From Acidimicrobiaceae bacterium (GTDB lineage Bacteria; Actinomycetota; Acidimicrobiia; Acidimicrobiales; RAAP-2): a DNA stretch of 64,000 nt. Where the stretch lies: NCBI GenBank assembly GCA_027449885.1, contig DAIDKS010000015.1:1-64000 (forward strand), written 5' to 3'. Both the position numbers and the translations under genes were made by a program. Within the stretch, counting starts at the first letter, position 1. Each line of letters opens with the position of its first letter. The notes below the pieces were generated by a model. The model saw nothing but the letters and a program-made list of their open reading frames with translations, was not told where the DNA came from and searched no databases. Shown here one piece after another: positions 10,549 to 18,463 of this stretch.

Positions 10549-11345
10549 GAGCCCACCTCCTCCAGGGGACGCGCGACGAGATCGCGCAGCTGGAGGGTGG
10601 CCTCGACGTCGTGCACCCGCACCAGGTCGACCCCGGCGCTCATGGCCCAGGCGGCGGTGGCGAGGGAGCCCTCGAGCCGCTCCTCGACGGGGAGCGGGTG
10701 GGCCGCGAGATCGCTGAGGAAGCGCTTGCGACTCGTGCCGACGAGGACCGCGGCGCGGTGATCCCCGGCGAGGGCGACGAGTCGCGGCAGCGCGACGAGG
10801 AGCGCGACGTTGTGGGCCGTCGTCTTGGCGAAGCCGATGCCCGGGTCGAGCCAGAGTCGCGTGATCCCGGCCCGTCGCGCCCGTCGCGCCGCAGCGTCGA
10901 GGTGGTCGAGCACCTCGGCGACCACGTCGTCGTAGCGCGGGTCGTCCTGCATCGTCGCGGGCGTCCCCCGCGAGTGCATGGCGACGTACCCGACGCCGAG
11001 CTCGGCGGCCACCTCGAGGAGGCCGCCCCCGACGTCGTTGATCACGTCGGCGCCGGCCGCGACCGCGGCGCGAGCGACCACGGGCTTGGTCGTGTCGACC
11101 GAGACGGGACCCTCGAGGGCCAAGGCCTCGACGACGGGGATGACGCGCTCCAGCTCGACGTCCTCGGCGACCGGCTGCGACCCCGGACGCGTCGACTCGC
11201 CGCCCACGTCGACGATGTCGCAGCCCTTCGCGAAGAGGTCCCGTCCGCGCTCGACGGCCGCGGCGGCATCGGCCGTGCGCGAGAGGGGGAAGAAGGAGTC
11301 GGGCGTGACGTTGACCACGCCCATCACCCCGGGGATCAGCGCCAC
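10545..11345 (-). CDS. folP: dihydropteroate synthase
   Basis: FolP joins 6-hydroxymethyl-dihydropterin pyrophosphate and p-aminobenzoate, and is the sulfonamide target. The TIM-barrel signatures are [13 protein letters not shown] at the N-terminus and [17 protein letters not shown], then [28 protein letters not shown] and [14 protein letters not shown]. The GTG at 11345 ([13 protein letters not shown]) gives 266 residues and overlaps the folE end by 10 bases. The larger frame extending to 11693 is shadow coding. The downstream phosphatase-fold gene overlaps by four bases. Confidence 0.95.
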   Translation of the reverse strand: MALIPGVMGVVNVTPDSFFPLSRTADAAAAVERGRDLFAKGCDIVDVGGESTRPGSQPVAEDVELERVIPVVEALALEGPVSVDTTKPVVARAAVAAGADVINDVGGGLLEVAAELGVGYVAMHSRGTPATMQDDPRYDDVVAEVLDHLDAAARRARRAGITRLWLDPGIGFAKTTAHNVALLVALPRLVALAGDHRAAVLVGTSRKRFLSDLAAHPLPVEERLEGSLATAAWAMSAGVDLVRVHDVEATLQLRDLVARPLEEVGS

Positions 11346-11917
11346 GTCGACCTGCGCTGGTGGATGTACTGGAGCGCCTCGGCGCGGTAGGCGGGGTCGT
11401 CGCGGAAGATGCCCCGCACGGCCGACGTGACCGTGGTGGCCCCGGCTTTCTTCACGCCCCGCATCGACATGCAGAAGTGCTCGGCCTCGAGGACCACGAT
11501 CGAGCCCCGCGGGGCGAGCTCGCGTTCCATGGCCTCGACGATCTGCGTCGTCATCCGCTCCTGGACCTGGAGGCGACGGGCGAAGCCCTCGACCAGGCGG
11601 GCCATCTTGGAGAGACCGGTGATGCGCCCGTCGGGACCGGGCAGGTAGGCGACGTGCGCCTGGCCCACGAAGGGGATGAGGTGGTGCTCGCACAGCGAGG
11701 TGAAGGGGATGTCGCGCACCATCACCATCTCGTCGTGCCCCGCCTCGAAGGTCACCCGCAGGTGCTCTCCGGGATCGGCCTCGAGCCCCTCGAAGAGCTC
11801 GACGTACATCTCGGCGACGCGTCGCGGGGTCTCGACGAGGCCGTCGCGCGTCGGGTCCTCGCCGATCGCGGCCAGCAGCTCGCGCACCAGCTCCTCGACC
11901 CGGGGTCGATCGACCAT
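11336..11917 (-). CDS. folE: GTP cyclohydrolase I
   Basis: The 193-residue zinc enzyme opens the GTP ring to make dihydroneopterin triphosphate, the entry to folate. Zinc ligands are visible in [20 protein letters not shown] (Cys and His) and [26 protein letters not shown] (Cys). The ATG at 11917 overlaps the hpt stop (TGATG). The position is interesting because the whole gene string begins with a zinc uptake system under an apparent zinc-responsive operator, and this enzyme needs zinc. Confidence 0.96.
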   Translation of the reverse strand: MVDRPRVEELVRELLAAIGEDPTRDGLVETPRRVAEMYVELFEGLEADPGEHLRVTFEAGHDEMVMVRDIPFTSLCEHHLIPFVGQAHVAYLPGPDGRITGLSKMARLVEGFARRLQVQERMTTQIVEAMERELAPRGSIVVLEAEHFCMSMRGVKKAGATTVTSAVRGIFRDDPAYRAEALQYIHQRRSTWR

Positions 11918-12480
11918 CAGGGCTCCCCCACGAAGGTGTAGATGGCGTCCAGGTTGCGGTAGCGCTCGTTCACGTCGAGTCCGTAGCCGACGACGAAGGA
12001 CGGGCCGATGGTGAAGCCGACGTACTTGAGCGGCTGGGTGACGCGCTGCTCGCCCTCCTTGAGCAGGAGGGCGCACACCTCGAGGCTGACGGGGTGGCGG
12101 GCCCCCAGGTACTGGCGCAGGTAGTTGAGCGTGAGGCCCGAGTCCACGACGTCCTCGATGATGATCACGTCGCGGCCGGCCAGGTCGACGTCCAGGTCCT
12201 TCACGATGCGCACGACGCCGCTCGTCTTGGTGGCCGCTCCGTAGGAGGAGACCGCCATGAAGTCGACCTCGATGGGCAGCTCGATCGCGCGCATCAGGTC
12301 GGCCATGAAGTTGAGGGCGCCCTTCAGCACGCCGACCAGCAGCGGCGGACGACCGGCGTAGTCGCGAGTGATCGCGGCCCCGATCTCGCCCACGCGCGCG
12401 AGCAGCGCGTCACGGCCGACGACCACGTCACCGAGGTCCGACGCGGCCCAGTGGCCCGCGCTCTCCGTGCCCTCACCCAT
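11917..12480 (-). CDS. hpt: hypoxanthine phosphoribosyltransferase
   Basis: This 187-residue purine salvage enzyme converts hypoxanthine or guanine plus PRPP to IMP or GMP. The PRPP-binding motif [18 protein letters not shown] is intact. The [16 protein letters not shown] and DFMAVSSYG segments are typical of bacterial HPRTs. It lies 20 bases after tilS. In many actinobacteria ftsH sits between hpt and folE, but here folE follows directly with a one-base stop/start overlap. Confidence 0.95.
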   Translation of the reverse strand: MGEGTESAGHWAASDLGDVVVGRDALLARVGEIGAAITRDYAGRPPLLVGVLKGALNFMADLMRAIELPIEVDFMAVSSYGAATKTSGVVRIVKDLDVDLAGRDVIIIEDVVDSGLTLNYLRQYLGARHPVSLEVCALLLKEGEQRVTQPLKYVGFTIGPSFVVGYGLDVNERYRNLDAIYTFVGEP

Positions 12481-12500
12481 GCTGGGTCAGCGTAGTGGCA

Positions 12501-13373
12501 TCACTCGAGGCGCACGGTCTGGTGCCGCCGCGCCAGTCGACGTCCCCCGGAGAGCTCGGTCGCGCGGGCCTCGCCCCGCACCACGGCGGCCGCCCGCTCG
12601 AGCTCGCCGGCGCTCGGCGGGTGACCCTGGTCGTCGCGCAGTCGCTCGCGCAGCCACCGCGCGAGTCGAGCCGGCGACCACGCGGCGAGCTCGCGGCAGT
12701 CGACCTCGCCGAGGGCGCGGTCGTCGCTCACGACCTCGTCGAGCAGCCGTCGCTCCTCGGCGAGGACCCGCGCGGTGCGCGCGAGGAGGGGGACGACGTC
12801 ACGCTCGGCGACCGCGTCGAGGAGGGGCAGGACGTCGGCGCGCACGCGGTTGCGGCGGAAGCGGGAGTCGTCGTTGGTCGTGTCGTGACGGGCGACGAGG
12901 CCGCGACCGGCGACCAGCGCGGCGACGTCGCGACGGCGCAGCGCGAGCAGCGGCTTCGTGGGGTCGCCGACCATCGGCGAGAGCCCGTCGAGCCCGGCCC
13001 CGCGCAGGAGGTTGAGCAGGACCGTCTCGGCGAGGTCGTCCATCGTGTGACCCGTCAACGTCCCCGGCGGCAAGACGGCACGACGCGCCGTGCGGGCCCG
13101 CTCCTCGAGGTTGGGGCCGGGGGCGACCACGACGTCGTGCACGGTCGCCGGAACGCCGAGGTCGCGCGCCAGCGCCGCGACGAAGTCGGCGTCACTCGCG
13201 CTCTCGGACCGGAGGTGGTGGTCGACGTGGTGGACGCGCACCTCGAGGCCCGCGGCGCGGGCGAGGAGGAGCAGGCCCGTCGAGTCGGGCCCGCCGGAGA
13301 CCGCCAGGTCGACGGGGCCCGGTGGCGGGGGGAACCGGCACTGCGCGAGCAGGGCGGTCGCGAGGTCGTCCAC
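12501..13373 (-). CDS. tilS: tRNA(Ile)-lysidine synthase
   Basis: TilS attaches lysine to C34 of the minor tRNA-Ile so that AUA is read as isoleucine. The PP-loop SGGPDS lies near residue 27 (VDLAVSGGPDSTGLLLL). It is followed by HHVDHHLRSESASDADFV and GHTMDDLAETVLLNLLRGAGLDGLSPM, all TilS signatures. At 290 residues it is the short actinobacterial form without the long C-terminal domains of the E. coli enzyme. It starts 9 bases after the zinc permease stop, so its expression may be tied to the zinc operon. Confidence 0.93.
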   Translation of the reverse strand: MDDLATALLAQCRFPPPPGPVDLAVSGGPDSTGLLLLARAAGLEVRVHHVDHHLRSESASDADFVAALARDLGVPATVHDVVVAPGPNLEERARTARRAVLPPGTLTGHTMDDLAETVLLNLLRGAGLDGLSPMVGDPTKPLLALRRRDVAALVAGRGLVARHDTTNDDSRFRRNRVRADVLPLLDAVAERDVVPLLARTARVLAEERRLLDEVVSDDRALGEVDCRELAAWSPARLARWLRERLRDDQGHPPSAGELERAAAVVRGEARATELSGGRRLARRHQTVRLE

Positions 13374-13382
13374 GTCCTCAGG

Positions 13383-14210
13383 TTAAGCAGCGACCCGCCG
13401 ACCGCGCTCCCGCAGCGCGGCGACGACCCGCGCCACGAGATAGAGCGTCGAGGCGAGGCCGGTGATCCAGAAGCTCACGGGTCCCCCGATCCAGACGGCG
13501 AGGAAGAGCCCGAGCCACGACGAGCCGAGGGCCACCAGCGTCGCGACGACGACGGCCCGGCCCGGGTGGCGCGTCAGTACCTCGGCCGACGCGGCCGGCG
13601 CCACGAGGAGGGAGAAGACGAGGAGCACCCCGACGATCTGGATCGCCACCACGGTCGTCAGCGCGAGCAGCGACATGAAGACGATCGACATGGCCCGCAC
13701 CGAGAGGCCCCGCGCCGCCGCCGACTGGCCGTCGACCGAGGCGAAGAGGAGCGGCCGGAAGACGCCGGAGCTCGCCAGCACGACCGCGGCCGAGAGGGCG
13801 GCGACGAGCCACACGTCGCTGACGCTCACCCCGAGGATCTGCCCGAAGAGGATCGAGTACGTCGCGTTGGCGTAGCCGCTGTAGAGCGAGATGAAGAGCA
13901 CCCCGAGTCCGAGGGCGGCCGTGAGGGTCACCCCGACGACCGCGTCGCGGTCGTCGAGGTCGGTCCCGGCGAACCCGATGACCAGGCCCGCCCCGAGACA
14001 GAAGGCGAGCAGCCCCCAGACCGGCGAGAGGCCGATGAGGACGGCGCCGGCCGCACCGGCGAATCCGATGTGGCCGATGGCGTGGGCGGCGAAGGCCTGG
14101 CGCCGCAGCACGACGAAGTAGCCGACGACGCCGGCGGCGAGCGAGACGGCCGTCACCGCGTAGAAGGCGTTCTGGACGAACGAGGTCTGCAGGAGCTGCC
14201 ACACGCTCAT
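13383..14210 (-). CDS. znuB: zinc/manganese ABC transporter permease
   Basis: The 275-residue polytopic membrane protein of the ABC-3 family has about eight hydrophobic helices, for example AFYAVTAVSLAAGVVGYFVVL and ALGLGVLFISLYSGYA. HAIGHIGFAGAAGA is the conserved segment for contact with the ATPase. It forms the channel of the uptake system with the ATPase and binding protein upstream. The start overlaps the ATPase gene by four bases. Zinc rather than manganese is preferred because a Zur-like regulator and its palindromes sit at the head of the operon. Confidence 0.9.
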   Translation of the reverse strand: MSVWQLLQTSFVQNAFYAVTAVSLAAGVVGYFVVLRRQAFAAHAIGHIGFAGAAGAVLIGLSPVWGLLAFCLGAGLVIGFAGTDLDDRDAVVGVTLTAALGLGVLFISLYSGYANATYSILFGQILGVSVSDVWLVAALSAAVVLASSGVFRPLLFASVDGQSAAARGLSVRAMSIVFMSLLALTTVVAIQIVGVLLVFSLLVAPAASAEVLTRHPGRAVVVATLVALGSSWLGLFLAVWIGGPVSFWITGLASTLYLVARVVAALRERGRRVAA

Positions 14211-15058
14211 CGGGTCACCTCGTCGTAGACCTCGGCGAAGTGCTCGTGGGCGTCCTCGTGCCGGTGATCGGTGCCGTGGGGGTGGGGGTGGGCGAACTCC
14301 TCCTCGAGCCCGACGATCACGCGCCGTCCCCGGGGCGTCACGATGATCTCGATCGGGTGGCCGTAGAGGGCGCTCAGCGTCGTCTCGTTGACGACCTCGT
14401 CGAGCGGGCCGCTGCGCACCTGGCGCCGAGCGACCCAGATCACCTGGTCCACCACGTGGGCGAGGGGGTTGAGGTCGTGGGCGACCACCATCACCGCGGC
14501 CCCCGTCGTGTCCCGGATCAGGTTGATGAGGTCGACGATCTCGGCCTGGGCCGCGATGTCGAGCCCGGCGAGGGGCTCGTCGAGCAGCAGCAGCTGGGGT
14601 CGGAAGACCGTCGCGTGGGCGAGCGCGAGACGCTGGCGCTGGCCGCCCGAGAGGGTGCGCAGCGGCTGATCGGCGAAGGGTCGCGCCCCGGTCAACTCGA
14701 GCGCCCGCTCGACGACCTCGACCTTGTCCCGCGACCGTCGCCAGCCGAAGCGCCGGCCGTCGTAGCCGAGCCCCACGTAGTCGCGGCCCGTGAGCGAGGT
14801 CAGCGAGTCGGCCTCCCGCGACTGGGCCATGTACCCGACGCGCGCGTCGCCGCGGTGCGGGGCGTCGCCGAGGACCTCGAGGGTGCCACCGCTCAGGCCC
14901 ACCAGGCCGACCACCGACTTGAGCAGCGTCGACTTGCCGGCGCCGTTCGGGCCCAGGATCACCGCGATGCTCCCGCCCTCCACGTCGAAGGAGGCGTCCT
15001 GCCAGATCGGCCGACCGGAGAGGTCGACCCGCCCGTCGCGCATCGTGACGGCGCTCAC
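14207..15058 (-). CDS. znuC: zinc ABC transporter ATP-binding protein with His-rich tail
   Basis: The 283-residue ABC ATPase carries Walker A GPNGAGKST, the Q-loop YMAQSREADSL, the signature LSGGQRQRLALAHA and Walker B LLLLDEPLAGLD. The C-terminal tail holds about ten histidines within 25 residues (HPHPHGTDHRHEDAHEH), which suggests metal binding or sensing at the cytoplasmic face. The GTG at 15058 overlaps the znuA stop (GTGA). An upstream M gives 20 extra residues lying inside znuA and was not used. Confidence 0.93.
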   Translation of the reverse strand: MSAVTMRDGRVDLSGRPIWQDASFDVEGGSIAVILGPNGAGKSTLLKSVVGLVGLSGGTLEVLGDAPHRGDARVGYMAQSREADSLTSLTGRDYVGLGYDGRRFGWRRSRDKVEVVERALELTGARPFADQPLRTLSGGQRQRLALAHATVFRPQLLLLDEPLAGLDIAAQAEIVDLINLIRDTTGAAVMVVAHDLNPLAHVVDQVIWVARRQVRSGPLDEVVNETTLSALYGHPIEIIVTPRGRRVIVGLEEEFAHPHPHGTDHRHEDAHEHFAEVYDEVTR

Positions 15059-15957
15059 TTGAGGCAGCCCTTCGTGACGAGCGCCGCGCGAATCTGGGAG
15101 ACGACGCCCCGCATCCACGTGACGTAGCTGGTGCCGGTCATGGTCTCGGTGACCTTGATGACCGGCACGTGCGAGCTGCGCGCCTGGGCGACCATCTGGT
15201 TGGTGAGCGGGGTCGCGGTCTGGACGTTGTCGATGAGGAAGGCCGGGTGGGCCTTCAGCTGGTTGAGGGCGGTCGCCAGGTCCTGGATCGACGGGTCGAC
15301 GCCGTTGCCGACCGCGAGACGCAGGGACTCGGGCGTCACCACGTTGAGCTTCATCGCGCCGAGCAGGTAGCCCGCCACGTCCTCGGTCGCCGCGACCTTG
15401 ACGTTGTGGCAGCTGGTGGCCACCTGGGTCACGCTCGCCTGCAGGCCGCGCAGCTGGGCGAGGAGGGCGTTCGAGCGCGTCACGACACCGGGGTAGTGAC
15501 CGGCCTTCGTGAGCGTCCTCTCGAGAGCCGAGACGAAGGTGATCGCGTTGGCGACGCTGTAGAAGAGGTGGGGGTTCTTACCCGTCGCGACGTGCACCAG
15601 CTTCGCCACGTCGATGGTCGTCACCTTCCCCGAGCGCGCCGACACGAGCTTGGAGAGCCAGGTGTCGTAGCCGGCGCCGTTCACGATGACGATCCGGGCA
15701 CGAGCGACGTTCGCGGCGTCGGAGGTGGTCGCCTCGTGGTTGTGGGGGTCGGCGTTCGGGTCCGTGAGCAGCGACACGACCGTCGCGTCGGGTCCGGCGA
15801 CGGCCCGGGCCAGGGCGCCCCACTGGGAGACGCCCGCGACGATGACGGGCTTGGTCGCCGCGCCGGCGGGCGACGACATCGGTACGGTGACCAGGGCGCC
15901 ACCGAGGGCCAGGCTCGCCACCGCGGCGGCGAGGGAGCGGAGTGAACGTGGAATCAT
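15055..15957 (-). CDS. znuA: zinc ABC transporter substrate-binding protein
   Basis: This 300-residue secreted cluster A-I binding protein has an N-terminal signal peptide (MIPRSLRSLAAAVASLALGGALVTVPMSSPAGA). Its metal-ligand region includes DPNADPHNHEAT, the usual His loop, and NPHLFYSV. The mature fold captures zinc outside the membrane and hands it to the permease. The ATG at 15957 lies inside a 13-base palindrome. A TATAGT hexamer ends 7 bases upstream of it on this strand, so the transcript could be leaderless and repressor binding would cover both promoter and start. Confidence 0.9.
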   Translation of the reverse strand: MIPRSLRSLAAAVASLALGGALVTVPMSSPAGAATKPVIVAGVSQWGALARAVAGPDATVVSLLTDPNADPHNHEATTSDAANVARARIVIVNGAGYDTWLSKLVSARSGKVTTIDVAKLVHVATGKNPHLFYSVANAITFVSALERTLTKAGHYPGVVTRSNALLAQLRGLQASVTQVATSCHNVKVAATEDVAGYLLGAMKLNVVTPESLRLAVGNGVDPSIQDLATALNQLKAHPAFLIDNVQTATPLTNQMVAQARSSHVPVIKVTETMTGTSYVTWMRGVVSQIRAALVTKGCLK

Positions 15958-15961
15958 TCCA
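15949..15961. promoter_or_regulatory. Zur-type operator, proximal to znuA
   Basis: TGGAATCATTCCA is a perfect 13-base palindrome around a central base. It contains the znuA start codon on the minus strand. The form resembles Fur/Zur boxes of actinobacteria (TGAAAATnATTTTCA). A second copy lies 24 bases away, and a Fur-family gene starts at 16018. Confidence 0.72.
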
Positions 15962-15972
15962 AGTACTATATC

Positions 15973-15985
15973 TGGAATGATTCCA
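15973..15985. promoter_or_regulatory. Zur-type operator, proximal to zur
   Basis: TGGAATGATTCCA is identical to the first palindrome except for the central base. Its centre is 24 bases from the other. Between them lies the znuA -10 candidate TATAGT (minus strand). Binding here would also cover the likely zur promoter, which suggests autoregulation. Confidence 0.72.
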
Positions 15986-16017
15986 GTCTGCAACGTCCCC
16001 CGCGGTAGGATGACCTC

Positions 16018-16407
16018 GTGACCGTGCGCAACACCGCCCAGCGTCGCGAGGTGATCGCCACCCTCGGCGCCGTGCAGGGCTTCATCAGCGCCCAGGAGCT
16101 CCACGGCCTCATCTGCCGCAACGGCGGGCGCATCGCGCTGGCGACCGTCTACACCCAGCTGCGGCGGCTCGCCGAGTCGGGCGACGTCGACGTCGTGATG
16201 ACCGATCGGGGCGAGAGCCTCTACCGGCGCTGCGACGTCGACGTCCACCACCACCACCTGGCCTGCCGCCGCTGCGGAGCGACCGTCGAGGTCGAGATCC
16301 CCGCCCTCGAGGCGTGGGCGGCCGAGGTCGGCGCCCGCCACGGGTTCCGCGACGTCCGCCACGTCCTCGAGCTGAACGGCGTCTGCCCCGCGTGCCTGTC
16401 GACCTGA
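16018..16407 (+). CDS. zur: Fur-family zinc uptake regulator
   Basis: The 129-residue winged-helix metalloregulator has an N-terminal DNA-binding domain (QRREVIATLGAVQGFISAQELHGLI...IALATVYTQLRRLAESGDVD) and a dimerisation domain with HHHHLACRRCGATVEVE. The structural zinc site is two CxxC pairs, CRRC and CPAC at the C-terminus. The zinc-type assignment rests on the divergent znuACB operon and the paired palindromes, since motif alone does not separate Zur from Fur. The GTG start has a modest TAGGATG ribosome site. The end overlaps pgeF by 16 bases. Confidence 0.88.
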   Translation: MTVRNTAQRREVIATLGAVQGFISAQELHGLICRNGGRIALATVYTQLRRLAESGDVDVVMTDRGESLYRRCDVDVHHHHLACRRCGATVEVEIPALEAWAAEVGARHGFRDVRHVLELNGVCPACLST

Positions 16408-17168
16408 GCCCGCGGCCCACGCCGCGCGGCGAGATCGGGGTCTACCCCCTCGGACTCGACGACGTCGGCGTCGACGCCTTCGTCACGACCCGTTCGGGCG
16501 GGGTGAGCGAGGGACCCTACGCGTCCCTCAACCTCGGAGAGCACGTGGGGGACGACCCCGCGCGCGTGGCGGAGAACCGACGGCGGGTCGCCACCGCCGC
16601 GGGCGTCGGCCCCGGCGACCTCGTGACCCTCCGCCAGGTCCACGGGACCGACCTCGTCGAGGTCCGTGCGGCGAGCCCGCGCCCCCTCGAGGGCGACGGA
16701 CTGGTCACGGAGGACCCCGACGTCGCGATCGCCGTCCTCAGCGCCGACTGCGTTCCCCTCGTCCTCGTCGATCCCGATCGCGGTCGGGTCGCCGTCGTCC
16801 ACGCCGGCTGGCGGGGACTCGCCGCGGGGATGGTCGAACGGGCGGTCGCCTCGGTCGGCCCCGCGGCGCGCCTCGAGGTCGCCGTCGGGCCCGCCATCGC
16901 CGGCGCGGCCTACCAGGTCGGCCCGGAGGTCGCCGCCCACTTCGCCGACGTACCCGGGGCCGTGCGACCCGACGCGGGGGACCGCTCCCGCCTCGACCTC
17001 GTCACGGTGGTCCGCCACCGCCTCGTCGCGTGCGGGGTCGCCGACGCGTCACTCCGGATCCTGCGCACGTCGACCGACGCCGACCCCGCCCTCTTCAGCG
17101 ACCGCGCCGAGCGACCCTGCGGCCGCCAGGCCCTCGTCGCGCGCCGTCGTACGATGGGACCCTCATGA
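16392..17168 (+). CDS. pgeF: PgeF/YfiH-type multicopper-oxidase-fold purine nucleoside phosphorylase
   Basis: The 258-residue protein belongs to the laccase-domain family DUF152. It has VTTRSGGVSEGPYASLNLGEHVGDDP at the N-terminus and the metal-site residues in RQVHGTD, SADCVPLVL and HAGWRGLAAGM. Homologues cleave purine nucleosides and, in YfiH, correct wrong amino acids in peptidoglycan precursors. That editing role would fit well with the murL-murD genes immediately downstream. The GTG at 16392 lies within the end of zur. The stop overlaps the murL ATG (ATGA). Confidence 0.88.
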   Translation: MPVDLSPRPTPRGEIGVYPLGLDDVGVDAFVTTRSGGVSEGPYASLNLGEHVGDDPARVAENRRRVATAAGVGPGDLVTLRQVHGTDLVEVRAASPRPLEGDGLVTEDPDVAIAVLSADCVPLVLVDPDRGRVAVVHAGWRGLAAGMVERAVASVGPAARLEVAVGPAIAGAAYQVGPEVAAHFADVPGAVRPDAGDRSRLDLVTVVRHRLVACGVADASLRILRTSTDADPALFSDRAERPCGRQALVARRRTMGPS

Positions 17169-18463
17169 GCGACGCCCCCGCCCCCCGCCGGGCCGAGGTC
17201 TTCCGCTACCGGGGGCTCTCGGTCGGCACGTCCCGACTCAGCGCCGCCTACGAGCTCGACGGTCGCGCCTTCGTCGAGGAGGTCACGCTCGACGGCGTCG
17301 GCGACCTCACGGCGCCCGCCGCGCGCGCCGTCGCCACGCTCTGGTACCTCGTCGCGGGACTCTCCTACTTCAAGGCCGGCGCCGCGCGCCGGGTCGACCT
17401 GGGCGACACCCCGGTGGGTCCCGCCGGGCGGCGCCTCCTCGCGGCCGCCCTGCACGACGGACTCGCGGAGTTCGCGCTGCGCAACGACCTCGACCTCGAC
17501 GATGTCGTGATCGAGGGCGGCGCCGCGCTGGAGCCCGTCACCGCCCCCCTCGACCCCGAGCGCGTCCTCGTCCCCTTCGGCGGGGGCATCGACTCCGTCG
17601 TGACGGTGAGCGCCCTCCCCCGGCACCTCGACCGCGCGCTCTTCGTCGTGAGCCCGGCGAGCGGCCGCTTCGCCGCGCTCGAGGCGACGGCCGCGGTGAC
17701 CGGTCTCGACGTCGTGCGCGCCACCCGCGTGCTCGACCCCGCCGTCGCGGCCGGCGATCCGGGGCTGTGGCGCGGCCACGTCCCGGTGACGGCCATGGTC
17801 ACGCTGCTCGCCGCCCTCGCCGCCGTCGCCGACGGCCGGGGCGGGGTCGTCATGAGCAACGAGCGGTCGGCGTCGGTGCCCAACCTCGTGGTCGACGGCC
17901 GCGAGGTCAACCACCAGTGGAGCAAGTCGTGGGCCGCCGAGCGCGTCCTCGCCGACGCCCTCGCCGAGTCGGTGGGCCCGGCCCTCACGGTCGCGTCCCT
18001 CCTGCGCGACCGTTCCGAGATCTGGGTCGGGCGCGCCTTCGCCGAGCTCCCCCCGTACCACCACGTCTTTCGCAGCTGCAACCGGGCCTTCGCCCAGGAT
18101 CCGGCGCGACGCCTCGATCGCTGGTGCAACGAGTGCGACAAGTGCCTCTTCGTCAACCTGGTCCTCGCCCCCTTCCTCGACCGTGACGCCCTGCGCGGCA
18201 TCTTCGGCGGCGAGCCCCTGGCGGACCCGGCCCGTCTCGCCCAGCTGCGCACGCTGGTCGGCCGCGGCGCCACCCACAAGCCCTTCGAGTGCGTCGGGGA
18301 CCCGGACGAGAGCGCCGTCGCGCTCCGCGCCGTCGCCGCCGACCCGGCGTGGGCCGACGCCGCCCACGTCGCCGCCCTGGCGGCCGAGCTCGACGCCCCC
18401 CCGCTCGACGAGCTGCTCGAGCCGCAAGGACCCACCGGTGTCCCGGCCCACTGGCTTCGCTGA
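17165..18463 (+). CDS. murL: probable UDP-MurNAc-L-Ala-L-Glu epimerase
   Basis: I identify this 432-residue protein as MurL-like. It has an N-terminal module (VFRYRGLSVGTSRLSAAYELDGRAFVEEVTL) and a PP-loop-like nucleotide site FGGGIDSVVT. A conserved MSNERSAS...VNHQWSKSWAAE block and a Cys cluster CNECDKC complete the family pattern. MurL, known from Xanthomonas, epimerises the terminal L-Glu of UDP-MurNAc-L-Ala-L-Glu using ATP, and is encoded beside a MurD paralogue, exactly as seen here. The start ATG overlaps the pgeF stop, and the end overlaps murD by 26 bases. Without a database search the call rests on motif memory and the MurD neighbour. Confidence 0.72.
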   Translation: MSDAPAPRRAEVFRYRGLSVGTSRLSAAYELDGRAFVEEVTLDGVGDLTAPAARAVATLWYLVAGLSYFKAGAARRVDLGDTPVGPAGRRLLAAALHDGLAEFALRNDLDLDDVVIEGGAALEPVTAPLDPERVLVPFGGGIDSVVTVSALPRHLDRALFVVSPASGRFAALEATAAVTGLDVVRATRVLDPAVAAGDPGLWRGHVPVTAMVTLLAALAAVADGRGGVVMSNERSASVPNLVVDGREVNHQWSKSWAAERVLADALAESVGPALTVASLLRDRSEIWVGRAFAELPPYHHVFRSCNRAFAQDPARRLDRWCNECDKCLFVNLVLAPFLDRDALRGIFGGEPLADPARLAQLRTLVGRGATHKPFECVGDPDESAVALRAVAADPAWADAAHVAALAAELDAPPLDELLEPQGPTGVPAHWLR

